DNA of 64,000 nucleotides, from assembly GCA_030280995.1 (NCBI GenBank), contig JASXTE010000014.1, positions 8,906,656-8,970,655 of the forward strand, given 5' to 3'. Positions 58,832-64,000 of this stretch are shown here, in pieces (within the stretch, counting starts at the first letter, position 1; the number at the start of each line of letters is the position of its first letter). Under the pieces are notes generated by a model, which had not been told where the DNA came from, ran no database searches, and saw only the letters and a list, made by a program, of their open reading frames with translations. Both the position numbers and the translations under genes were made by a program. Source of the stretch: Hemileia vastatrix. Lineage: Eukaryota; Basidiomycota; Pucciniomycetes; Pucciniales; Zaghouaniaceae.

Positions 58832-58836
58832 GGGAG

Positions 58837-59624
58837 TGTCAGCCAGGCTACTAGACTTAACCAGTAAAATAATTAATTATTTTACTGAGTTGAAGCCACG
58901 CCCCTTCTTCTTACTAATAATTAATTACCTACTTAAGCATTACTTACAATTTACTAGTTAAGTACAATAAGTAATATAATTAATTAGTGTAAATAAAATG
59001 TCCCTTACAATTTTACTCCCTAACACCGTGCTCAATGGTATAAGTCAATGGGAATAGAATTTAATAATAAAATTATAATAAAAAAACTTTTAAACAATTA
59101 TATTACCTCAGTGAGATATCTGGAATCCCGTAAAAGTAATATAATTATTTAATTATTGTGTAATTAATTGTGACAGTCCAAGGAACTCAAACTTTATTGC
59201 AAATAAATTTGATGTCCTTGTTGACGTACCAGTTTATTTAATTCTTGTGTCATATATGTACTCCTTTCAGTCATTCTTTTTCTCACATGCTTACAATATA
59301 TGGTGTAAATTCCATATATTTTATTCCTTCATGTTTTGCCTATAAAAAGCCTCTTACTTTGTGCTTTTCAAATCATTATTTTTACTTACATTACTATTAC
59401 ACTCACAATAATACATTTATTCCTATATTTTATAACTTTAGTATTTACAACACCGTAATTCCAATCTATAATTTATATTGATATCTTATAACTACCTTTT
59501 TTATTTGAATAAAACAATTATTTTGATTAAGAAATACAAACTATTCTTTGAGAGTTCAATAAAACCCTAAAATTCCTTGTATAATCCTCAAACCAAGCTT
59601 CTAGACCAAAAGTACCCCTTGACA
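58837..59624 (+). repeat. 3' LTR of E
   Basis: 788 bp, TGTCAGCC...CCTTGACA, preceded by GAGTGAGGGAG and followed by GAATT, the target duplication. Confidence 0.96.
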
Positions 59625-61467
59625 GAATTCACACAAAAGTAATTTTTTTTCAAAAATACCATCTTTCCCCTCAAATTATTCCTCTCATGACTCAAGTAAA
59701 AGAAGAAAAAATAGAGTTTAGTTTGCTTAGTGATACCACCACTTAGAACAGACCTCAAGCAAAAATTATCTTATGATGAAATTCATTGAGAGAAGGCAAA
59801 AGAAGCTCTAAAAATTGTTGGGCCATCAGGAAGTTCTAATCCACTAGGAGTTGGACCCAGATCATATAATGAAAAATATAGTTCTGATTTAGATAGTTCA
59901 AGTAATTATAGCTGAATCATCATTAGATAAAATTTTCCCTAATAAATATCTTTCTTAGAGTCCACATTTCAGGAATTTTCTGCCTGTTTTAGACCTTGAA
60001 TCAAATGGGGATCAGTTTCAACACCAACTGATTTAACCTCTTATTTGGATCTTAGTACTAATGATTTAATGATGGTTCAAAATTTTATTTTTCATACACT
60101 CATTACCTCATGGTTCAACTGTGTTCCACACCATTTAGGGAAGACTGGAACAAATCTCATAGCAGAAGAATGAATTTTGCTATAAAAAAGTTATGATGTG
60201 GTTTCTTTGTTTCTAGTTGTGAATATAGAAAATTCTGAAAGTAAAGAGAAGAATTTAATTAAGTGTATTTCCATTTTTGTATCAATAAAAAACCTTTCGA
60301 CTTACTTTTAAATCAATGAAGATGAAATTATATCTCTTCATGATTTGCTGAAGGAGTATAAAAATTCCATGGAAAATTTTGGCCACAAATTCACATCAAG
60401 CCTAATTTCCACTTAGCCCAAAATTTTCCTGAAGTTCTGCAAATATTCGGCCCAGCATCATCAGAGGAAGCTTGGGATCATGAGAGTATGAATCAAATTT
60501 TAAGATCTAACCCACACAATATTAATAAACTCATTTTTTCATAATTCTTTTTTTTACCCATAATTTTTTACATTATCTTTTTGTTTTTATTTGAAATGGA
60601 AAAAATTTTAATGGAAATGTTCATCATAATATTAAATCCTCAATCTTGTCTTTAGATGAATGACAGTTGATTTAAAATTCAAATTAAAGATTTTTTCAAT
60701 ATATAAAAAGGAAAGACTTCAAAATAAACTTTTATATTGCTCTGTGAAGAATATGATTTATGGCCAGAATATTTAAACAAGATTTATAGAAAAATGTCTT
60801 TTTTAAACATTTTTAAAAAAGATAAATTCATTGGTGCTTTAAAATTTCTACAATCTAAAATTACTGATCTTCAATACTAAAAAATTGGTGTTAAATACTT
60901 CTCATTATACTCAAAAGAACAAGGTTATGGGAATATCAAGAGGCAACAAGATTGGATTTTTTTTTTGAGAATGTGGAAGTCACTGAATTTTACCAGATCA
61001 AATCTTTATTCTAGTTGAATTGTATGATGCTGTTGAAAAAAAAAATAGAAAATTCTTAAAAGCAGGATTCAAAACATTTTGGTGCTACAATTGATGGTCT
61101 AAAAATGTTATTATTACTCATATAGATATTATTGGACATGATTCAAGAACTCTCAATCCAAGTGGCTTTGGTGGTGTTTTATCAGATACTGTCTGTATAA
61201 TGTCATTAAGTAATATAGCTGGTGCATATTAGTCACCTTTGTAATATCCATTATAAATTCAATATATGTATTTTAGACACTAAAGTATGATCTATTGCCT
61301 GTTGGAAATTATGCAAGCAGAACTATATGAAGAATTCAAATTGATCCTAATGATTCAGCTATGAGCTATGTGTCATGATGAAAAATTGTCCCACCAAAGT
61401 TCCAACACAGGTTTGACTCAGGTTAGACCACAGGTACTAAACAACCACTTGACTGAAAGTCGTCTAA
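59625..61467 (+). other. Unassigned, possibly decayed coding sequence
   Basis: No family recognised. Short gene-like peptides can be read on + between stops, for example L-S-Y-D-E-I-H near 59780, W-D-H-E-S-M-N near 60475, F-I-G-A-L-K-F-L-Q-S-K near 60835 and L-N-P-S-G-F-G-G-V near 61155. This suggests an old gag-like or host pseudogene. Confidence 0.3.
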
Positions 61468-62544
61468 CTTTTGACCTGGTGTATTGAGAAATACTCCAGA
61501 TGTAGCTAACATTAATGATGAATATTTGATGGATTATATTGCTAAGAAAAATCATATAATGAACAACATGCAATTAACTCAGAAATATCATAGTTTTTAA
61601 CTGAACAGGGTTATAAATCATTGAGGAGTGATTTACAGAGAGTTTCTGATGATTTTTTTCATTACAAAGTAACTCATGAAAAGAAAGTTGCTTTATGGCA
61701 AAATATCAAGAATGATTTGTTTGAAATTAAAAGATACTGTGTCCATCTTTTTCCAAGAGCTAGAAGGACATAAATTGAACATAAAAAGATTGAGTGATCA
61801 TTATTCATCTTTACAAAATAAGAACAAGTTATCTTTTAAAACCATCAATGAGAGTTTATCTAGTATTCCAAGAGTAAAGACTAGGCTAAAATCCATTGAA
61901 GAGAAATTAAATTCATTTTTACATGATCAAAAGTTTTCTGACATTTCTTTGAAAGAACATGTGGTGCAGGATACCCCAATTATACCTGTTTCTAGTTCAT
62001 CCAAAATAAAATTAGTTCCAGAAATACCATTTGATATCACTGAGTCTCCATCAAAAATTGATGATGTACCTGAATCATCCACAGAAGGATTAAAAAATCA
62101 AATTACTTCCCAATTGGAGAAGTTACAGCTCCTTCTTACTCAGAAACAAGCTTGTAATAAGGAGGCTACTTCAAATCAAAAGAATTTGCCAAAACTTGAC
62201 CAGTATCCAAAATTTGATGGTGACTCTTCCTCTAATTGGCAACAGTTAATTTGCAGGATTGATAACTTAAAAAATTCTTACAAATCCCAGATGAGGAAAT
62301 TGTGTTAAAATTAATTTCTTTATTTACCAATGTGGCCCTAATGTTGTATGAATCTGTTCTCTTGGATAAAAATGACTACTCATGGGAAGATTGGAAAATA
62401 TTAATTAAAGCACAGTTTTGTGGCTCCAAGTTTAGAATAACTCAACAAAGGAAGTATAAGAAAACTAAATATAGCTCTTCTACTGACAAAACCATTGAGT
62501 TCCTGATGAAACTTGTGAAAATCTTGAGGGCAATGGACCCAGAT
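61468..62544 (+). pseudogene. E-family gag remnant (E2), interrupted by D3
   Basis: From 61468 it is collinear with E gag (44370 onward): R-N-T-P-D-V-A, then a coiled-coil region open at 61676-62308 (L-K-D-T-V-S, F-K-T-I-N-E-S-L-S), N-L-P-K-L-D-Q-Y-P-K-F-D-G-D and S-W-E-D-W-K. It ends at A-M-D-P where the D3 LTR begins. Several frameshifts, for example near 62285. It lacks the internal duplication seen in E. Its 5' part is missing. Confidence 0.85.
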
Positions 62545-64000
62545 TTTCAGCCTAGGTATGTCAAGAACTCAGTAATTCTTATTTTTTAAATATGATAGAC
62601 TTAAATACATTAAGCTTATATCTTAAAAATAAGGTTAAAACACTTATATATATGGTTATAATACATATATATATAATTATTACATTATTATATAATTTAT
62701 AGTAGTTTAAATAGCTTATCCATGGCCTAATAATACTTATTAAGGTGTTAATGGAGTCATAATATATTTATCTTAAGTGATATTTAGTGATTATTGACAT
62801 ACATAAGCTTATATGTATACATAAAACTAATATTTAGTGAAATATGCAGTATATTATGTATATTTAGGTCTATAAGTGAGTTTTTAGCCTCTTAATAGCC
62901 TATAAACTTTGTTTTTCTGCTTATTTTAGGTCATATGGACGTATTCAGTGGATTCAAAACGCCTACAGAAGCATATACATCTATTTCAGGCGCATGTACT
63001 CAGTTTGGACAACTTAATCTGTTTCAATGGATGGTTATTCACGGATTTATGGGTCAGGAGGTCATTTCTGGGTTAATATTGATGCTTGGGGATGTTTTTG
63101 GGGGCTTGGAAATTTAAGTTGTTTCTTTTATATGCTTTGGGTTTCATTTTATTCCTTATGGATTAGTTATTTTACCTGTTTCTTTATGGTATCCGCTTTG
63201 ATCTGGATTTTCTATTTATGGTATGGGTCTGTGTTATCATTAATTGTGATGGAGGGTCCTTAATGGAGGTCTGGGTGTTGAAATTCTTGAATTAGAAGCC
63301 ATGGGGATGTGATGGGCCCTCACAGTGCTGTAATTGCCGGGGATAGAAGTGACATCATCTGGATTGAAGGTCTGTGCACTCCAGTGGATTTTGGTATAAG
63401 TAAGGGAGGATTTTGACGGTTATTAGACATCACTTAATTACTAAACTTCAATTAAACACTTAAACACAATTATTTTCATTTAGAAATATATTATAAAGCC
63501 TTTATAAATTGATATTATCATTATATAAGCTATAACTATATTCTATTTATCTATTTTCCACCACTAGAACGCATTTAAATACAAGTATTGTGAGTTTTAT
63601 TTGAGTATTACTATTTTATTAGTCTTCCCCTGAGGTTTAATCACTAAATAATTTATCAATAAGTAGTAGGACCATTAATAAATACTATTAAATCATACTT
63701 ATATACTAGATATACTAACAATTGGCATCTTTCTTTAGTTATTACTTATTATTTAGTGTAAGACTTGGGACATAATTTTTACTTAAGTATAGCTCAAAAA
63801 AACAAAATATTTGGCTCTTCTGCACACTAGTGGGCCATCATAACTCAGTTATTTTGGAAAAGAACCCTTTCAATAACTGTACTAATTTTTTATAATAAAA
63901 ATTAGGTATTTACAGTAGTAACTGTACCCAATATAAACCCAATTTCACTTGGTATTTGGTCACCAATATAACACCCAATTAAATTGGTATTAGGTTAAAG
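62545..64000 (+). mobile_element. D3: 5' LTR and leader of a third D element, truncated by the window
   Basis: The LTR is 62545-63720 (1176 bp, TTTCAG...TAACA, both ends mutated), preceded by CAGAT. From 63721 the sequence follows the D2 leader (ATTGG...TTAGT...GTACCCAATATAAACCCAA). The LTR is more diverged than in D1 and D2. gag would start beyond the window. Confidence 0.9.

Larger units (their letters stand above)
41652..59624 (+). mobile_element. Element E: Ty3/gypsy chromovirus, split by D2
   Basis: Two 788-bp LTRs (41652-42439 and 58837-59624) are flanked by perfect GAATT duplications (41647-41651 and 59625-59629). E has the same organisation as D and a related pol, but clearly different sequence. 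Without D2 it is about 9.1 kb. The polypurine tract GAGTGAGGGAG precedes the 3' LTR. gag carries a 0.44-kb internal tandem duplication, with D2 inserted in its first copy. Confidence 0.95.

Overview
This window looks like a transposon graveyard from a basidiomycete fungus, most likely a rust (Pucciniales). The DNA is very A+T-rich. Almost all recognisable coding sequence is Ty3/gypsy retrotransposon or PIF/Harbinger DNA transposon. The readable introns are 59-75 bp with GT...AG ends. Element B and the Tet-like oxygenase gene have the style of families that are expanded in rusts. The organism call is an inference from families recognised by eye. No intact single-copy host gene was found.

Layout. 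Element A is a chromodomain Ty3/gypsy retrotransposon on the + strand, from before base 1 to about 37,580. It is cut twice. The first cut, inside the reverse transcriptase (RT), is by element B (1386-18712). The second, inside the integrase, is by element D1 (20379-36600, minus strand); removing D1 plus one copy of its target duplication restores A's integrase frame exactly. B is a decayed element of the basidiomycete/rust Ty3/gypsy type, with LTRs of about 1.1 kb. Its gag is interrupted by unit C (3036-5826), which carries a tRNA-like gene and a fragment of argininosuccinate synthase. B's long 3' region holds a decayed antisense gene with an intron, a solo D LTR (14658-15834) and several arrays of structured repeats. 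D1 has 1177-bp LTRs and one long gag-pol frame with three stop codons. One of its LTRs is split by a 7,370-bp PIF/Harbinger element H (28186-35555). H carries a Myb/SANT-like gene, a Tet-like 2OG-Fe(II) oxygenase gene and a DDE transposase gene.

From 37.6 to 41.65 kb there is a copia-like gag remnant, a satellite built of palindromes, and unassigned sequence. Element E (41652-59624, 788-bp LTRs, target duplication GAATT) is a second chromovirus family distantly related to D. It is split by a second D copy, D2 (45118-53948, target duplication TTCTT). After E come about 1.8 kb of unassigned sequence, a decayed E-family gag (61468-62544), and the 5' LTR and leader of a third D copy, D3, running off the window.

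The best candidate for a new system is H: a DNA transposon whose three genes, symmetric subterminal sites and internal repeats suggest a cut-and-paste element carrying its own putative nucleic-acid base oxidase. Also unusual are a hairpin-plus-TAAACTG motif in B whose stem sequence differs in a compensatory way between two classes, an overlapping reading frame in D gag whose protein is conserved in E, and the captured host gene fragment in C.
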